DNA of 54,294 bases from an uncultured Bartonella sp. (GCA_945285915.1 CALYQL010000016.1:1-54294), one strand, 5' to 3'; positions 10,699 through 20,549 are shown, numbered from the stretch's first letter. Notes: generated from the letters alone by a model not told the origin. Numbers and translations: made by a program.

Positions 10699-11244
10699 TT
10701 AAAACGGTTTTACAATCACAGCAATAACCGCGATTATCATTAAAACTGTTGGCACTTCGTTCAAAATACGCCATGTTTTTTCAGAAAAATTATTTCGATC
10801 TTCAGCAAAATGGCGCACACCGCGCGATAAAACCCCGTGAAAACCAGATAATAAAACCACAGCTGTCAGTTTGAAATGTAACCAACCACCATGAAACTGG
10901 TAAACTTCCCAAGCCATCCATAAACCAGTTATCCATGAAACGATCATTGCCGGATTGATTATAGCCCGTAATAAGCGACGTTCCATAATTTTGAACGTTT
11001 CTGATTGTTGACTGCCGATCTCTGCACGGCAATGATAAACAAATAATCGTGGCAGATATAACATTCCCGCCATCCAGCTTATAACGGCTATAACATGAAC
11101 CGCTTTTATCCATAAAACAGCATTAGGATAATCGTCTGGATTCACGTGAAACAACCCCCACAAAACTATAACAACTATCAATATTGAAACAACAGCACGC
11201 AACCATATTGCACCTGTCGTCATAGGTTTATGAGACGATTTCAT
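10699..11244 (-). CDS. hemJ: Protoporphyrinogen oxidase HemJ
   Basis: HemJ (UPF0093) is the membrane, heme-dependent enzyme oxidising protoporphyrinogen IX in most alphaproteobacteria. The hallmark histidine-containing segment is [20 protein letters not shown], followed by LPRLFVYH and the [20 protein letters not shown] helix; four to five hydrophobic helices in 181 residues fit the family. The start ATG overlaps the hemE stop (ATGA), with AGGAG upstream inside hemE, so the two heme genes are translationally coupled. A 13/14 parS match lies within its 5' coding part. Confidence 0.93.
   Translation of the reverse strand: MKSSHKPMTTGAIWLRAVVSILIVVIVLWGLFHVNPDDYPNAVLWIKAVHVIAVISWMAGMLYLPRLFVYHCRAEIGSQQSETFKIMERRLLRAIINPAMIVSWITGLWMAWEVYQFHGGWLHFKLTAVVLLSGFHGVLSRGVRHFAEDRNNFSEKTWRILNEVPTVLMIIAVIAVIVKPF
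11139..11152. promoter_or_regulatory. Near-consensus parS site within hemJ
   Basis: GATTCACGTGAAAC matches the parS core at 13 of 14 positions. It lies 1.1 kb from the proposed origin, inside hemJ. With the four sites at 5.7-7.8 kb it extends the parS cluster toward the origin. Confidence 0.6.
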
Positions 11245-12266
11245 CGATTAAAACTCCTGACTTGTTTCACCAGTTTTTCCACATTTTCTATTGGTGTTTG
11301 TTGTGGAATACCATGACCAAGATTAAATATCAGCGGCTCATTGGCTAAATGTTTCAAAATAGCCTTAACGCCATTATCCAAAGCTTCACCACCAGCAACG
11401 AGTCTTAATGGATCAAGGTTTCCTTGAATAGGTGTTTTTTTCTGCAGCTCTTTAGCCAATGAAATTGGTACAGACCAATCAAGGCCGACAGCTGTTACAC
11501 CAGTTTTTTCAGCATAATCCTTATAAAGCGCACCAGCCCCTTTTGGAAAACCTATAATAGGAACATCAGCGTAAACTGACCTTATTCGACTAACCATACG
11601 TTTAACGGGTTCCATGGCATAAGCTTCAAAGCTTGCTTCATCAAGAATACCTGCCCAAGAATCAAAAATCTGTACAACATCTGCACCGGCTTCAATCTGA
11701 TGTATGAGATAATCTGCTGAAACATCTGCAAGATTGTCCAATAACATCTTCATTTCTTGGCGATGACGAAATCCAAATAAACGGGCAGGTGCCTGATCCG
11801 ATGTACCACGACCGGCTATCATATAGGTTGCCACAGTCCATGGTGCACCACAAAAGCCAATAAGGGTTGTATCTTCAGGTAAACCCTTTTTCAACAATCG
11901 CAATGTTTCAAAACTTGCCGATAATCTATCCTGAGCCTTTTCAACGTTTAATCGCGCAATGTCATCTAAGGATAAAGGATCGAGTATCGGACCTTCACCT
12001 TCTTCAAAACGAAGATTTCGACCCAATGCATGGGGTACAACCAAAATATCAGAAAACAGAATAGCAGCATCAAAACCAAATCGTCTGATAGGCTGCATTG
12101 TCACTTCAAATGCCAATTCTGGATTATAACACAGATTAAGAAAGCTTCCTGCTTGTTCACGAACTTTTCGATATTCAGGCAAAAAACGTCCTGCTTGTCG
12201 CATCAACCAGATGGGTGGTGATGAAACTCTTTTTCCTTGTAAAACGTCGAGGACCTTTTTTGTCAT
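11241..12266 (-). CDS. hemE: Uroporphyrinogen decarboxylase
   Basis: HemE decarboxylates uroporphyrinogen III to coproporphyrinogen III in heme synthesis. The N-terminal signature [17 protein letters not shown] and the catalytic-cleft motifs [12 protein letters not shown] and [14 protein letters not shown] are intact, as is the C-terminal NLGHGI. A GTG at 12275 is also in frame; the ATG at 12266 (341 residues) matches usual lengths better. It is the last leftward gene before the proposed origin; hemE flanks oriC in Caulobacter and several other alphaproteobacteria. Confidence 0.97.
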   Translation of the reverse strand: MTKKVLDVLQGKRVSSPPIWLMRQAGRFLPEYRKVREQAGSFLNLCYNPELAFEVTMQPIRRFGFDAAILFSDILVVPHALGRNLRFEEGEGPILDPLSLDDIARLNVEKAQDRLSASFETLRLLKKGLPEDTTLIGFCGAPWTVATYMIAGRGTSDQAPARLFGFRHRQEMKMLLDNLADVSADYLIHQIEAGADVVQIFDSWAGILDEASFEAYAMEPVKRMVSRIRSVYADVPIIGFPKGAGALYKDYAEKTGVTAVGLDWSVPISLAKELQKKTPIQGNLDPLRLVAGGEALDNGVKAILKHLANEPLIFNLGHGIPQQTPIENVEKLVKQVRSFNR

Positions 12267-12352
12267 TGTATGCACTCACTTTTCCAACAGGCCTTTTAAA
12301 GAAAGAAATACTTTTAAAAAGGGATTCTGATTCTTAGAGTCTGTGTTTACTG

Positions 12353-12367
12353 TTAATTATTTATTAA
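12353..12367. promoter_or_regulatory. CtrA-type binding site in the origin
   Basis: TTAA-N7-TTAA followed by CC matches the CtrA consensus exactly. In Caulobacter CtrA represses replication by binding such sites in oriC. Three GANTC methylation sites lie within the 30 bases to its left. Confidence 0.55.
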
Positions 12368-12584
12368 CCAAGTTTTTTCCACAAAAGTCATGGATTTTTT
12401 TATAATTTTTCAAATTGATGATTCAATGGTTAGCAAATTATCAAAAATGGAAAATAATCTTATAAAAACAATTTATTTAATGAATGATATTTTTACGGTT
12501 AATCTCTTAAAAAATTTGCCTCACAATGGAAGTTATCCCCGTAATTAAAAAAATGACTTTTAACTTTCCCACAGGCTCTAAGGT

Positions 12585-12593
12585 TGTGTATAA
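12585..12593 (-). promoter_or_regulatory. DnaA box in the origin
   Basis: TGTGTATAA is the complement of TTATACACA, a perfect match to the TTATNCACA DnaA consensus. It is the strongest DnaA box in the gap. Confidence 0.65.
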
Positions 12594-12688
12594 CATTCAT
12601 AAGTTATCCTCTGATTTTTAAGATTGTGGGAAACGCACACATACTTTGCACTATTATCAACAACCATCTGTGAATCATGTGAAAAAAA

Positions 12689-13501
12689 ATGAAAATGGAC
12701 TTCCATTTATATATGATTTCTGACGCAACTGGGGAAACTCTAATCGCTGCAGCAAGAGCCGTTGCATCACAATATGAAGAAGCGCGGGCGATAGAGCATA
12801 TCTATCCGATGATTCGTAATGATGCGCAATTACGCGAGGTTATCACCCATATTGGTCGTGAACCCGGTATTGTCCTTTACACTATTGTTGATGATCACAT
12901 GGCTAAGGAACTTGATTCTGCCTGCCAAGCAATTGGTGTTCCAGCAGTTTCGGTTCTTGATCCATTGTTTCGAGCTTTTCATTCCTATTTGGGAATTTCA
13001 GCAAATCGGCGCGCCAGTGCACAACATGAATTAAATGCCGATTATTTCAAACGGATTGAAGCACTGAATTACACAATGGATCATGATGATGGGCAATTGA
13101 CTGATGGACTGTCTGATGCAGATGTTATTCTTGTCGGCATTTCAAGAACATCAAAGACACCAACCAGCATCTACCTTGCTAATCGCGGTATAAAAACAGC
13201 CAATGTTCCACTTGTACCATCGGTTGAACCGCCAGCAGAATTATTCGAGGCTAAAAATTCTCTTATTGTCGGCCTTATAGCATCTGCCGAACGGATTAGT
13301 CAGGTAAGACAAAGCCGTGAAATTGGTGGTGGGCTTATGACGGAAAGCTATACCGACCGCGGCAATATTGCCCAAGAACTTATTTATGCGAGAAGAATTT
13401 GTGCGCGTAATAACTGGCCTGTGATAGATGTAACAAGGCGTTCAATTGAAGAAACAGCCACTGCTATCCTTGAATTATATGCCCGGACTCAAAAAGAATA
13501 A
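12689..13501 (+). CDS. Pyruvate,phosphate/water dikinase regulatory protein (kinase-pyrophosphorylase, DUF299)
   Basis: Members of this family are bifunctional: ADP-dependent phosphorylation and phosphate-dependent dephosphorylation of PPDK or PEP synthase, so they control pyruvate/PEP interconversion. Seen here: N-terminal [10 protein letters not shown], the P-loop-like [18 protein letters not shown], and the conserved RSIEETA near the C-terminus; 270 residues is typical. The ATG at 12689 has only a weak A-rich leader, so translation may be modest. It is the first rightward gene after the proposed origin, and the order regulator-maf-aroE-coaE-dnaQ is conserved in Rhizobiales. Confidence 0.93.
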   Translation: MKMDFHLYMISDATGETLIAAARAVASQYEEARAIEHIYPMIRNDAQLREVITHIGREPGIVLYTIVDDHMAKELDSACQAIGVPAVSVLDPLFRAFHSYLGISANRRASAQHELNADYFKRIEALNYTMDHDDGQLTDGLSDADVILVGISRTSKTPTSIYLANRGIKTANVPLVPSVEPPAELFEAKNSLIVGLIASAERISQVRQSREIGGGLMTESYTDRGNIAQELIYARRICARNNWPVIDVTRRSIEETATAILELYARTQKE

Positions 13502-13524
13502 CAGTCTGTTTAAAAGATATAATC

Positions 13525-14121
13525 ATGCATAAAGACACACTCGTTCTTGCCTCATTGAGCCCTTTTCGCGCACAATTATTGAAAAATGCCGGTTTAACAT
13601 TCGATGTTGAAGGTGCTAAAATTGACGAAAGACAATTGGATGCAACTTTTGGCGATATTACACCGAAAGAATTGGCACTGAAATTGGCGGAAGCGAAAGC
13701 AAAAGATGTATCCCGCCGAATTCCTCAATCCGTCATTATCGGGTGTGATCAAACGCTGGAATTTGAAGGACAAGTTCTTCATAAAGCACCTAATTTGGAG
13801 GAAGCGTATCACCGGCTTACCGCGCTTTCAGGCAAAACACATTATCTTCATAGCGGAATTGTTTTGGTCAAAAATGGTGAAGTGATCGCGGCAGATGTTG
13901 CTACAGCGTCCATGAAAATGCGTCCGCTTTCAGACAAATTCATACAAAACTATCTTGCAAATGTTGGTGAAAAGATATTGGGAAGTGTAGGTACCTATCA
14001 GATAGAGGGTGAAGGTATTCAATTGTTTGAAAAAATTGAAGGCGATTATTTTACAATAATTGGCTTACCGCTTTTGGTATTATTAAAAAATCTTCGTATA
14101 TTGGGAATCATTGATAAATAA
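13525..14121 (+). CDS. maf: Maf family nucleotide pyrophosphatase
   Basis: Maf proteins hydrolyse modified or canonical nucleoside triphosphates to monophosphates (house-cleaning). Motifs: [18 protein letters not shown] at the N-terminus, AKAKDVSRR and the catalytic [10 protein letters not shown] segment, [12 protein letters not shown], and [22 protein letters not shown]. The SPFR start motif and the family length (198) fit the YceF-type subgroup found beside aroE, but the exact substrate cannot be read. The gene lies 23 bp after the regulator gene and ends one base before the preferred aroE start. Confidence 0.92.
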   Translation: MHKDTLVLASLSPFRAQLLKNAGLTFDVEGAKIDERQLDATFGDITPKELALKLAEAKAKDVSRRIPQSVIIGCDQTLEFEGQVLHKAPNLEEAYHRLTALSGKTHYLHSGIVLVKNGEVIAADVATASMKMRPLSDKFIQNYLANVGEKILGSVGTYQIEGEGIQLFEKIEGDYFTIIGLPLLVLLKNLRILGIIDK

Positions 14122-14122
14122 G

Positions 14123-14986
14123 ATGGTAGATGAAAAAAATCATCAAGCTCCGCACGCTTTTGTAACGGGCTATCCGGTACTTCATTCACGTTCGCCACAA
14201 ATTCATCGTTTCTGGCTGAAAAAATATAATATATCTGGTCAGTATGACCCGATCGAAGTTGCGCCGGAAGAATTTTCCAACTTTATCAATACGCTGCAAA
14301 ATCAGGGCTTTTGTGGAGGTAATGTTACAATACCGCATAAAAGTGAAGCTTTTCGCCTTGCGGAAAAAAGGGATGCCATTGCAACAACAATTGGTGCGGC
14401 CAATACATTGTGGTTTGAAAACGGGCATCTTTGCGCAACTAACACGGACGGTTATGGATTTGCCGCCAACCTTGATGACTTTGCACCGGGATGGGTAGGT
14501 GGTGCCGCTTTGGTGATCGGCGCAGGTGGAGCATCACGCGCCGTTATCTATACTTTGAAACAACGTGGTTTTGACCGTATTTATCTGGTTAACCGTACAA
14601 AAGCCCGTGCTGATGAACTTGCCGAGCATTTTGGTAAACCTGTTCAAGCCCATTTATGGGATAAATTGGATAGTTTGGTGCGCGAGGTCGATTTTATCGT
14701 CAATACAACATCTCTTGGAATGGAAAACAGATTTAATACACCTGGAAATGATGCCTTTATTAATCTCGATTCCGCCAAGCCTACAGCCCTTGTTACAGAT
14801 ATTGTTTATACGCCACTGATTACGCCTATTTTAGCACAGGCACAAAAGCTTGGGCTCAAAACGGTTGATGGTATTGGTATGTTGTTGCATCAGGCGGTAC
14901 CTGGATTTGAACGTTGGTTTGGTGTTAGACCAGAAGTTGATGAACAATTAAGATCAGAAATATTGCGTAATATGGGTGAAAAATGA
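14123..14986 (+). CDS. aroE: Shikimate dehydrogenase
   Basis: AroE reduces 3-dehydroshikimate to shikimate with NADPH. The substrate-binding SxS motif is in [13 protein letters not shown], the catalytic lysine in [12 protein letters not shown], the conserved NTDG in [10 protein letters not shown], the NADP Rossmann loop in [15 protein letters not shown] and the NRT adenine-phosphate motif follows. The frame is open to a TTG at 14111, overlapping maf; the ATG at 14123 gives 287 residues and a normal N-terminus. The gene overlaps coaE by 4 bp. It acts with aroK and aroB, found 37 kb away in this window. Confidence 0.95.
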   Translation: MVDEKNHQAPHAFVTGYPVLHSRSPQIHRFWLKKYNISGQYDPIEVAPEEFSNFINTLQNQGFCGGNVTIPHKSEAFRLAEKRDAIATTIGAANTLWFENGHLCATNTDGYGFAANLDDFAPGWVGGAALVIGAGGASRAVIYTLKQRGFDRIYLVNRTKARADELAEHFGKPVQAHLWDKLDSLVREVDFIVNTTSLGMENRFNTPGNDAFINLDSAKPTALVTDIVYTPLITPILAQAQKLGLKTVDGIGMLLHQAVPGFERWFGVRPEVDEQLRSEILRNMGEK

Positions 14987-15573
14987 TTGTTCTAGGGCTT
15001 ACCGGCTCAATCGGCATGGGAAAATCTACGACGGCGAAATTCTTCAAACAAAAGGGGATTCCTGTTTATGATGCCGATGAAACGGTGCATCAGCTCTATC
15101 AGGACGAAAGTGTTATAAAACGTGTTAAAGCAATTTTTGATGATTGCTTGACCGATAATCACATAGATCGGGCTAAGATTTCACGGCAAATTGTGCAAGA
15201 GCCTGCAAAGCTTGTTTCATTGGAAAAGATTATTCATCCATTGGTGCGTGAAAAAGAAAATGCCTTTGTTGCAGCACACCGTAAAAATGGCGATAAGCTT
15301 GTTGTGCTTGATATACCCTTATTGTTTGAAACGGGTGGGCTGCAACGGGTTGATAAAATTGCCGTTGTTTCAGCACCTATGGAGATACAACGTCAACGGG
15401 TGTTGCAGCGCGACGGCTGGACAGAAGAAAAATTTCAGGCAGTGTTAGCCCGTCAAATACCAGATAGCGAAAAACGTATGAGAGCCGATTTTATCATCGA
15501 TACCAGTAAGGGCTTGGAATACGCTGAAAACGAAGTTGATAACATTATTAGCCATTTAATTGGTGGGCGCTGA
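14983..15573 (+). CDS. coaE: Dephospho-CoA kinase
   Basis: CoaE phosphorylates dephospho-CoA at the ribose 3'-hydroxyl, the last step of coenzyme A synthesis. The P-loop [11 protein letters not shown] begins at residue 5; [12 protein letters not shown] and the CoA-domain motif [12 protein letters not shown] are intact, as is the LID region [14 protein letters not shown]. Length 196 is normal. The start overlaps the aroE stop (ATGA), so the pair is translationally coupled. Confidence 0.96.
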   Translation: MIVLGLTGSIGMGKSTTAKFFKQKGIPVYDADETVHQLYQDESVIKRVKAIFDDCLTDNHIDRAKISRQIVQEPAKLVSLEKIIHPLVREKENAFVAAHRKNGDKLVVLDIPLLFETGGLQRVDKIAVVSAPMEIQRQRVLQRDGWTEEKFQAVLARQIPDSEKRMRADFIIDTSKGLEYAENEVDNIISHLIGGR

Positions 15574-15827
15574 TAAATGGGGCATACCAACCCTGTTCAG
15601 TCTTGTTAAAAAGGTAGTTTTCCTTAGCGGAATTGATGAGAGAGACAGCCTGTTTCACACAATTGTGCATTAAAACGGTCTATGACAGAAAATGTCTGAA
15701 ATAGAGTTTCAGATCGCGTGCTAGTTAGGTTTATTGTGACAAAATATTGCGAAAGTGGATAAAACCACTATGCAATTCTGAACTTCATTTATAAACTTTC
15801 GATAGGATACAACAGAAAGCTGTTTTT

Positions 15828-16529
15828 ATGCGTGAGATAATCTTTGATACGGAAACAACGGGACTTCATAAAGAAACCGACCGCGTTGTTGAAATCGGTT
15901 GCGTTGAAATGATCGACCGCTATCTCACAGGAAAAACATTCCATGTATATTTGAATCCTCAGGGTGTCATTATACCAGATGAGGTTGTAGCGGTTCACGG
16001 ATTGACCAATGAACGGTTAAAAGATGAGCCAAAATTTGAAGAAGTTGCCGATGACTTTCTAAATTTCATCGAGGGCGCAACGCTTATCGCTCACAATGCC
16101 AGTTTTGACCTTGGCTTTCTCAATGCAGAACTTGGTAGAATAAATAAACCATTGATTAGTGTTGATCGTATCATCGACACATTGGCCATGGCACGAAGAA
16201 AATTTCCCATGGGGCCAAATTCTTTGGATGCTTTATGTAAACGTTTCGGCATAGATAATTCACGCCGTACCCTTCACGGTGCGTTGCTCGACTCTGAAAT
16301 TCTGGCAGATGTTTATATTGAGCTTATTGGCGGCAAACAGGGTGCATTGGGATTTGGTGGCGCAAATACCGACAGAAAATCCAATGAAAATGAGGATCAA
16401 GGCAAAATTGTTCTGAAAGCGCGCCCCCAACCATTGCCAAGCCGATTAAGTGAAGAAGATAAAGCGGCCCATGACGCTTTGCTTACAAAAATTGGCGAAA
16501 ACGCCATGTGGAGCCACATTAAAGATTGA
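15828..16529 (+). CDS. dnaQ: DNA polymerase III epsilon subunit (proofreading exonuclease)
   Basis: DnaQ is the 3'-5' proofreading subunit of the replicative polymerase. The DEDDh active site is complete: Exo I IIFDTETTGL, Exo II LIAHNASFDLGFLNAEL, and Exo III with RRTLHGALLDSEILADVY. After about residue 175 comes a linker and the C-terminal segment expected to bind the alpha subunit. Its 233 residues match rhizobial DnaQ. It lies 254 bp beyond coaE, in a gap where I see no gene; secB, often next, is absent. Confidence 0.96.
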   Translation: MREIIFDTETTGLHKETDRVVEIGCVEMIDRYLTGKTFHVYLNPQGVIIPDEVVAVHGLTNERLKDEPKFEEVADDFLNFIEGATLIAHNASFDLGFLNAELGRINKPLISVDRIIDTLAMARRKFPMGPNSLDALCKRFGIDNSRRTLHGALLDSEILADVYIELIGGKQGALGFGGANTDRKSNENEDQGKIVLKARPQPLPSRLSEEDKAAHDALLTKIGENAMWSHIKD

Positions 16530-16597
16530 ACCGAGTGTCTTTCTAGCTCAATCTTTGAATTTTACTTTCGTGATAAAGTCGTAGAATTATTGTAAAT

Positions 16598-17476
16598 TCA
16601 ACAACCACACCCCGATAACTGTTTTTTGCGGTTTTCCCAGTCAACCGAATCGAGCTTCAGCCCGTGGAAACCTGCATAAGGCGAACGTTCTGGCTGTTTC
16701 CAGCCCTCAAGAAGCGCTTTGTCTACTTTGTGTATTTCAATACCAATAGGATGACATGTTTCCAGCGGATCGCGCGCATCTGGTCCCCACAGATCAATGG
16801 AAAGGTCTCCTCCTGGGCAGCATGATAGTGCGCATAAAACATTGATTTCTGTAAAAAATGTCAAATGGTCACCTGGTTTTGCCGGGCAGTCTTTCATAAA
16901 ATACTGGTCATCGCTGTTAAGACCTGTGCATTGGAAGATATTAAGCACATCATGGACATCGAATTCAGTAAGGCCGAGTGGCAATACCGCACGTGTCAAA
17001 TTTGAATGGCAATGAAAGTTAAAATCCTTGCCGGTCAATAATCTGTTTACATAAGGGTCACACCGTGTGCCGAGAAGGTCATGGATTCTGCCACCGTCTT
17101 CATCAACGCCATAATTTGCCAGCGTGTCTTCTATAATGGTTACCATTGGGCGGATAAACGGTAAATTCGACCATAAACGGTCATAAGTACTGACATGAGC
17201 CCGTTGTAATTGCCGTGTCCGTGCTGCCCACATGCGTTCACGAGGATCATCGGATGACCATATATTAAAATCGCCAACTTGCGGGCCTTCCAAAGTTTTT
17301 ACGCGGAAGACATGACCAGCTGGAACTTTCCATGCTTTCGCGTCCCGTATCGGAATGACAATTTCATCAATAAGTGTATCGGGTCCCACTGCGCGGGCAA
17401 TACGGTCATAAAATTCTTTATCAACTGTTAGTGCCGATCCTTCTTCGGCTCTGTAAGCAGCTTCCCTATAAGCCAT
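16598..17476 (-). CDS. DUF1989 (urea carboxylase-associated family) protein
   Basis: This 292-residue protein has the DUF1989 fold region: IPIRDAKAWKVPAGHVFRV, QVGDFNIWSSDDPRERMWAARTR, a conserved CDPY segment after HDLLGTRC, HSNLTRAVLP, DVLNIFQCTGL and CPGGDLSIDLWG. The conserved Cys/His residues suggest metal binding. Relatives are often encoded beside urea amidolyase/urea carboxylase, but neither enzyme nor urease is in this window. A GGAGG lies 6 bases before its ATG, inside the regulator gene it overlaps by 11 bp. Its place at the end of an amino-acid-type ABC importer operon suggests a role in using the imported nitrogen compound; the reaction is unknown. Confidence 0.85.
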   Translation of the reverse strand: MAYREAAYRAEEGSALTVDKEFYDRIARAVGPDTLIDEIVIPIRDAKAWKVPAGHVFRVKTLEGPQVGDFNIWSSDDPRERMWAARTRQLQRAHVSTYDRLWSNLPFIRPMVTIIEDTLANYGVDEDGGRIHDLLGTRCDPYVNRLLTGKDFNFHCHSNLTRAVLPLGLTEFDVHDVLNIFQCTGLNSDDQYFMKDCPAKPGDHLTFFTEINVLCALSCCPGGDLSIDLWGPDARDPLETCHPIGIEIHKVDKALLEGWKQPERSPYAGFHGLKLDSVDWENRKKQLSGCGC

Positions 17477-18152
17477 AATTTACCTCCATTAATAAGCTTT
17501 CAAGTGGTTGTTCATCGTCAATTGAAGATGTGATGAGATATTTTTCAGAGTCATCGAGATAGTCGCTCAAGGCTTGTTTGGCTTTGTCGAATTGATTGGT
17601 CGATAACAGTTGCCAAATCTCGAATTCACGTTTTACCCATTGTGTTTGAAACGATAATTCAAGCGGACCGGAAATGAAGATCAAACGCAATTGAGGAATG
17701 ATCGTCGAAAACATTTGATCAATGCGTTCGCTTTTGTGCAGTGCTACAATGTGTTGGTGAAAAATAAGACTATATGTTCCGATACTTTTTGCCTGAGAAG
17801 AAACAACGGCTTTTTCTTCGCAAGCGATCAACTGTCTCATCTTATCAAGCCATTCAGTGGTGATGCCTTCCTGACGATCAAGCGCGGAGAGTTCAAGAAG
17901 ACGCCGGACAACAAAAATATCTTTCATATCGGCGAGCGTCATTCGTCGTATGCGGACACTTTTGTTTCTTTCCTGTGTGACTAAGCCTTGCATGTGTAGC
18001 AATTGGAAGGCTTCGCGCAATGTATTGCGCGAAACTTTATATTTTTCCGTAAGTTCTGTTTCGATAAGGCTGGTACCGGAAAGAAGCTGCCCACGAAAAA
18101 TGTCTTCACGTATTGCAGCACTAATTCTGATAGAAGCGGATTCTTTGGTCAT
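17466..18152 (-). CDS. GntR family (FadR/FCD subgroup) transcriptional regulator
   Basis: A 228-residue regulator with an N-terminal winged helix (ISAAIREDIFRGQLLSGTSL, then VSRNTLREAFQLLHMQGLV) and an all-helical C-terminal FCD ligand-binding domain starting near DMKDIFVVRRLLELSA. FCD domains usually bind small organic or amino acids, often through a metal. It is embedded in the operon: 4 bp after the transporter gene and overlapping the DUF1989 gene. The likely target is the operon's own promoter, where TTGTTGAACAA fits the FadR-type operator pattern. Confidence 0.93.
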   Translation of the reverse strand: MTKESASIRISAAIREDIFRGQLLSGTSLIETELTEKYKVSRNTLREAFQLLHMQGLVTQERNKSVRIRRMTLADMKDIFVVRRLLELSALDRQEGITTEWLDKMRQLIACEEKAVVSSQAKSIGTYSLIFHQHIVALHKSERIDQMFSTIIPQLRLIFISGPLELSFQTQWVKREFEIWQLLSTNQFDKAKQALSDYLDDSEKYLITSSIDDEQPLESLLMEVNYGL

Positions 18153-18156
18153 ATTT

Positions 18157-19689
18157 TTATCCTGTTATTAAACCGCTGGTTTGAAGGAATTTTTTGACAC
18201 GCAAAACGGATCCCCCCAACAATACTTCCGGTGTGGAGTCACAAATGATGGAACCGTTTTCCATAAAAATGATCCTGTCGGAAATATCGAAAGCAAACCT
18301 CATTTCGTGGGTAACGATCACCAAAGTCGTGCCAGCCTGTGCAAGTTTTTTGATGACTTCGAGCACTTCACCGACCATTTCTGGATCAAGAGCAGATGTT
18401 GGCTCGTCGAAAAGAATAATTTTCGGTTGCATCATCATCGTTCTGGCAATTGCAACGCGTTGTTGTTGACCGCCAGACAATTGGTGAGGATATTTTAAAG
18501 CATGATGTGCCATGCCAACTTTATCGAGATATGCATAGGCATAGGGTGTCAATTGCGCCCGTGTTCCCCGCTTATGATAAAGTGCGGCAAGCAATACATT
18601 ATCGAGCACGGTGAGATGGTGAAAAAGATTGAAGCTCTGAAAAACCATGCCGATGTCAACAATCATTGAGCGGTCTTGCCAGAATGTCGAATGCCCTGAA
18701 GGTTTTTGCTCGGCATGGATAAACTTTTTGCCATGTAGCAAAATTTCGCCTTGGTTGGCTTTTTCCAAGCCGTTGAGCAAACGGATAAATGTCGTTTTTC
18801 CAGAACCGGAAGGACCGATAATTGAAATGACCTCTCCATTTTTGACTTCAAGGTTTATATCAGATAGCACTTTATGCGTTCCATAAGACTTTGAAAGTTT
18901 ACGCGCGTCTAGCGCTAAAACAGCGTCATTTGGTTGAGATAGATCTGGAAATTTCAGATTTTGTCCAATGCGTTTTCGAATTGTTTCGTCATCAATTGTG
19001 CCGATTTTTTGCGATTTGAAACGCACATCACAGCGTTTTTCTATCCACCGTAATGCCACGCTAAAAACCGTGACGATGGCAATGTAATAAAAAGCCACGG
19101 CAGCCATTGTTTCGAGAACAAGAAAGTTTTGCGTGTAAAGACGTTGGCCGACGACAAGAATTTCCGCCAATGAAACAACCGAAACAAGCGACGTCAGCTT
19201 GACGATAGTGACAAATTGATTTGCCAAAGTCGGCATAGATATTTTTAACGCTTGCGGAACAATAATCAGTCTTTGTAATCCGAAAAATTTAATACCAAGC
19301 GACTTTGCCGCTTCAGTTTGTCCGTGGGGAACTGATATCAGCCCCCCACGGTGTATTTCTGCCATATATGCCGCTTCGCTTAGTACAAGCGAAATGAGCC
19401 CAGTAATGAACGCGCTTGATAGTATCGTGCGCGTTGAAGGAAATATCTGTGGTAGGCAGGATACAAATATTAGCAGAACCAATAAGGGTAAACTGCGAAA
19501 AAACCAGATATAACCACTGGCCGCTAGTGAAATAACTGTTTTATCGGACAATTTTGCCTGAGCAAGAATAAAGCCAATAGTCGCCGCTATAAGCCAACTC
19601 AGTACGCTCAGTTCAATGACCAATAATGTTGCAAACCAGAAATTTGAATCCACAAGCAGGCCGAATGTATAATACCAATCGAACGCCAT
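18157..19689 (-). CDS. Fused amino-acid ABC transporter permease/ATP-binding protein
   Basis: One 510-residue chain carries both a permease and an ATPase. Residues 1-~225 form a HisM/GlnP-type permease with the EAA-loop-like EAAKSLGIKFFGLQRLIIVPQAL; residues ~245-510 are a polar-amino-acid-type ATPase with GPSGSGKTTFIRLLNGL (Walker A), LSGGQQQRVAIARTM (signature), IILFDEPTSAL (Walker B) and VIVTHEM (H-loop). No second permease is present, so it probably works as a homodimer. Such fusions are known but less common than separate subunits. It follows the binding-protein gene by 23 bp. Confidence 0.93.
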   Translation of the reverse strand: MAFDWYYTFGLLVDSNFWFATLLVIELSVLSWLIAATIGFILAQAKLSDKTVISLAASGYIWFFRSLPLLVLLIFVSCLPQIFPSTRTILSSAFITGLISLVLSEAAYMAEIHRGGLISVPHGQTEAAKSLGIKFFGLQRLIIVPQALKISMPTLANQFVTIVKLTSLVSVVSLAEILVVGQRLYTQNFLVLETMAAVAFYYIAIVTVFSVALRWIEKRCDVRFKSQKIGTIDDETIRKRIGQNLKFPDLSQPNDAVLALDARKLSKSYGTHKVLSDINLEVKNGEVISIIGPSGSGKTTFIRLLNGLEKANQGEILLHGKKFIHAEQKPSGHSTFWQDRSMIVDIGMVFQSFNLFHHLTVLDNVLLAALYHKRGTRAQLTPYAYAYLDKVGMAHHALKYPHQLSGGQQQRVAIARTMMMQPKIILFDEPTSALDPEMVGEVLEVIKKLAQAGTTLVIVTHEMRFAFDISDRIIFMENGSIICDSTPEVLLGGSVLRVKKFLQTSGLITG

Positions 19690-19712
19690 AGTATCATTCC
19701 ACTTTGCCAGAT

Positions 19713-20549
19713 TTATTTCAGCTTGTTGATGGCAGCATCAATATCGTTCTGATCAGGGGCAAAAAAGTGATATTTTTCCAGTAATTTGGCATAACTTCCA
19801 TCTTGCCGGACAGCCTCGAAAGCTTGTGAAATTTGCTTGCTGATATCTTTATTGTTTTTGCCAACACCAATTCCGATGAGTACCGGATAAATCAATTCAT
19901 GGCTTGTTACCTGAAACTGGCCAGGAAACCGCTCCATGACACTTGCAATCACGCTGGCATCTGACATTTGCACATCAATTGTACCTGAGCGTAATGCCTG
20001 TGTGACTTGTGGATCCGTATCATATTCGTTGACAGTCAACTGAGCTTTACCATTTTTACTGCAATAGCTGGTTGAGAGTGCGCGCAGAGATGGAACCCAC
20101 GCACCGCCGCGGATCGAGCCTACTGTTTTACCGCATAAGTCATTTTCTGTTTCAGGTTGGAAGGAAGACCCCTTCAAAACCATCATTGAATTGCCCGTTT
20201 TTATATAAGGAATAAAATCGAGGACTTTGCTTCGTTCTTCTGAAATGAACATAGCCGAGGCAATAATGTCGAATTTGAACGACCTAATTCCAGTAATTAG
20301 ACTGGAAAAACGGGTGTCGACAAAATTCGGTTGTAACTCCATTTGTTTTGCAAGCAACTGTGAAAATTCCACATCGAAGCCGGCCGGTTTATTGTCGCTC
20401 ATGTAAGCATAGGGCGGGTAAGTCAAATCGGAACCAATGGAAAGTTTACCTTTTTCCAGCAATTCAGCAGAAGCCTGAAAGCTTAGAAAAAGAAAACCAA
20501 TACAAAAGTATATCCCTGTTTTTATGTAGTTTTTTGCTAAAAATTTCAT
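19713..20549 (-). CDS. Periplasmic amino-acid-type solute-binding protein
   Basis: A 278-residue periplasmic receptor of family 3 (SBP_bac_3). A signal peptide (first ~28 residues, ending FQASA) precedes the mature domain, with the signature KLSIGSDLTYPPYAYMSD, GFDVEFSQLLAKQM and DIIASAMFISEERSKVLDF. The ligand-contacting Arg/Asp of the amino-acid group appear present, but the exact ligand cannot be read. GGGGA precedes the ATG. It is the first gene of the four-gene leftward operon and delivers substrate to the fused transporter. Confidence 0.93.
   Translation of the reverse strand: MKFLAKNYIKTGIYFCIGFLFLSFQASAELLEKGKLSIGSDLTYPPYAYMSDNKPAGFDVEFSQLLAKQMELQPNFVDTRFSSLITGIRSFKFDIIASAMFISEERSKVLDFIPYIKTGNSMMVLKGSSFQPETENDLCGKTVGSIRGGAWVPSLRALSTSYCSKNGKAQLTVNEYDTDPQVTQALRSGTIDVQMSDASVIASVMERFPGQFQVTSHELIYPVLIGIGVGKNNKDISKQISQAFEAVRQDGSYAKLLEKYHFFAPDQNDIDAAINKLK

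Larger units (their letters stand above)
12276..12688. other. Predicted chromosomal replication origin (oriC)
   Basis: This 413-bp AT-rich gap separates leftward hemE from the rightward regulator gene, the position of oriC in other alphaproteobacteria. It holds a perfect DnaA box (12585-12593), one-mismatch boxes at 12375-12383 (TTTTCCACA) and 12654-12662 (TTATCAACA), weaker ones at 12565, 12604 and 12625, a CtrA-type box (12353-12367), and five GANTC (CcrM) sites at 12323, 12329, 12337, 12420 and 12672. All genes from parB to hemE run left and all from 12689 to 16529 run right, as expected for leading-strand bias around an origin. The assignment is inference from context and motifs. Confidence 0.75.
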
